Shown here one piece after another: positions 5,911 through 6,810 of a stretch of DNA of 6,810 bases. The stretch is taken from positions 1-6,810 of the forward strand of contig JAQICW010000479.1 of NCBI GenBank assembly GCA_027858355.1, in the 5' to 3' direction. The notes under the pieces are model-generated. The model made no database searches, had not been told where the DNA came from, and worked only from the letters and a program-made list of their open reading frames with translations. This DNA comes from Desulfobacula sp. GTDB taxonomy: Bacteria > Desulfobacterota > Desulfobacteria > Desulfobacterales > Desulfobacteraceae. The translations under genes and the position numbers were made by a program. Position 1 is the first letter of the stretch, and each line of letters begins with the position of its first letter.

Positions 5911-6810
5911 ATGGAAAAAATTCTTTATACAATTACTGATGAAGCACCGGCTCTGGCAACCTATTCACTTCTGCCTATTCTCCAGTCTTATACAAAGGGA
6001 TCTGGCATTTCCTTTGAGAAAAAGGATATTTCTCTTTCAGGAAGGATTATTGCAAATTTCCCTGAAAACCTTACAGAAAATCAGCAAATACCTGATTTTC
6101 TCGATGAACTTGGCAAGCTTACCAAGCTTGCAGAAACAAACATAATCAAGCTTCCAAATATCAGCGCATCCATTCCCCAATTAAAAGCCGCAGTCAAAGA
6201 GCTGCAGGATAAAGGATATAATATTCCAAACTATCCTGAAGACCCAAAAACCCGGAAGGGAAAAAAACTTCATACAAGATTTGCCACAGTCCTGGGAAGT
6301 GCTGTAAACCCAGTCCTGCGGGAAGGAAATTCAGATAGAAGGGCAGCGGCCTCAGTAAAATTGTTTGGGAAGAAAAATCCCCACAATTTTATGAAACAAT
6401 GGCCTGAGCAATCACAATCACGCGTGGCCCATATGTCAAAAGGTGATTTTTACGGCAGTGAAAAATCCGTTTCAGTTAAAAAAGCCTGCAATGTAAGGAT
6501 TGAGTTTATCAGTGATGATAAAAATAAAGGGGATGGAAATCAAACAATTCTCACAGACAAAATTTCTTTACTTAAAGATGAAATCATTGATTCATCCGTC
6601 ATGGCTGTTCGTGCCTTACGCAAATTTTATGCAGACCAGACAAAAAATGCAAAAAAAGACGGGGTATTGCTGTCTTTGCACATCAAAACCCCAATGATGA
6701 AGGTTTCAGACCCAATCATGTTTGGTCATTGTGTTGATGTTTTTTATAAAGATGTTTTTACAAAGCATGCAAAAGTCATTAAAGAGATGGGAGTTGATGT
6801 CAATAATGGT
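5911..6810 (+). CDS. icd: NADP-dependent isocitrate dehydrogenase, monomeric type (N-terminal 300 residues)
   Basis: An open frame of exactly 300 codons runs off the right edge; monomeric isocitrate dehydrogenases are about 740 residues, so some 60 percent is missing. The enzyme oxidises and decarboxylates isocitrate to 2-oxoglutarate with NADP in the TCA cycle. The start MEKILYTITDEAPALATYSLLPI is diagnostic. The isocitrate site is visible: N83 (LPNISAS), S130, N133, R137 and R143 in GSAVNPVLREGNSDRRA, with the same spacing as Ser132, Asn135, Arg139 and Arg145 of the Azotobacter vinelandii enzyme. SLHIKTPMMKVSDPIMFG (255-272) continues the family pattern, with K259 a likely further ligand. 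ATG 5911 is preferred because AGGGGA lies six bases upstream; an in-frame ATG at 5890 has no ribosome site and would sit almost at the predicted transcription start. It is probably a housekeeping gene separate from the operon to its left. Confidence 0.95.
   Translation, partial: MEKILYTITDEAPALATYSLLPILQSYTKGSGISFEKKDISLSGRIIANFPENLTENQQIPDFLDELGKLTKLAETNIIKLPNISASIPQLKAAVKELQDKGYNIPNYPEDPKTRKGKKLHTRFATVLGSAVNPVLREGNSDRRAAASVKLFGKKNPHNFMKQWPEQSQSRVAHMSKGDFYGSEKSVSVKKACNVRIEFISDDKNKGDGNQTILTDKISLLKDEIIDSSVMAVRALRKFYADQTKNAKKDGVLLSLHIKTPMMKVSDPIMFGHCVDVFYKDVFTKHAKVIKEMGVDVNNG

Overview
The window looks like chromosomal DNA from an anaerobic, moderately AT-leaning bacterium, most likely a sulfate reducer of the Desulfobacteraceae type. 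This is an inference. It rests on a monomeric NADP-dependent isocitrate dehydrogenase (a form characterised in Desulfobacter), a ferredoxin-like Fe-S protein in a catabolic operon, and general codon and protein style. Nothing mobile, no RNA gene and no CRISPR array is visible.

Layout. At the left is a small VOC (glyoxalase-fold) gene on + (98-436). It converges, with a 20-base gap, on an aldo/keto reductase gene on - (457-1428). Upstream of the reductase on the same strand, after about 200 bases that hold a small heptamer tandem repeat, is a GntR/FCD repressor gene (- strand, 1630-2301). Divergent from the repressor is a + strand operon: an unusual ferredoxin-like protein (2570-3394), a Cys-containing protein that I cannot assign to a family (3394-4074, sharing one base with the previous gene), a fumarylacetoacetate-hydrolase-family protein (4097-4708) and, after 170 bases, a DapA-family class I aldolase/synthase (4879-5793). 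At the right edge the first 300 codons of monomeric isocitrate dehydrogenase (5911-6810, truncated by the window) follow a separate candidate promoter.

Regulation. A perfect 14-base element, TTTTTGGATACAAT, occurs twice in the divergent region as an inverted pair. One copy sits just after a perfect TATAAT -10 box in front of the operon, and the other overlaps the leader and start of the repressor gene. Its core TTGGATACAA is a near-palindrome of the kind bound by FCD-type GntR regulators. The simple reading is that the repressor controls both itself and the operon.

How the genes may work together. An FCD regulator usually senses a small carboxylate. FAH-family enzymes act on acylpyruvate or oxaloacetate-like compounds, and DapA-family enzymes make or break C-C bonds of 2-oxo acids through a lysine Schiff base. 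The operon therefore looks like an inducible route for an organic acid that ends in pyruvate or a similar 2-oxo acid. The translationally coupled Fe-S/Cys protein pair would supply an uncharacterised step. That pair is the most novel item here. The substrate cannot be read from the sequence.
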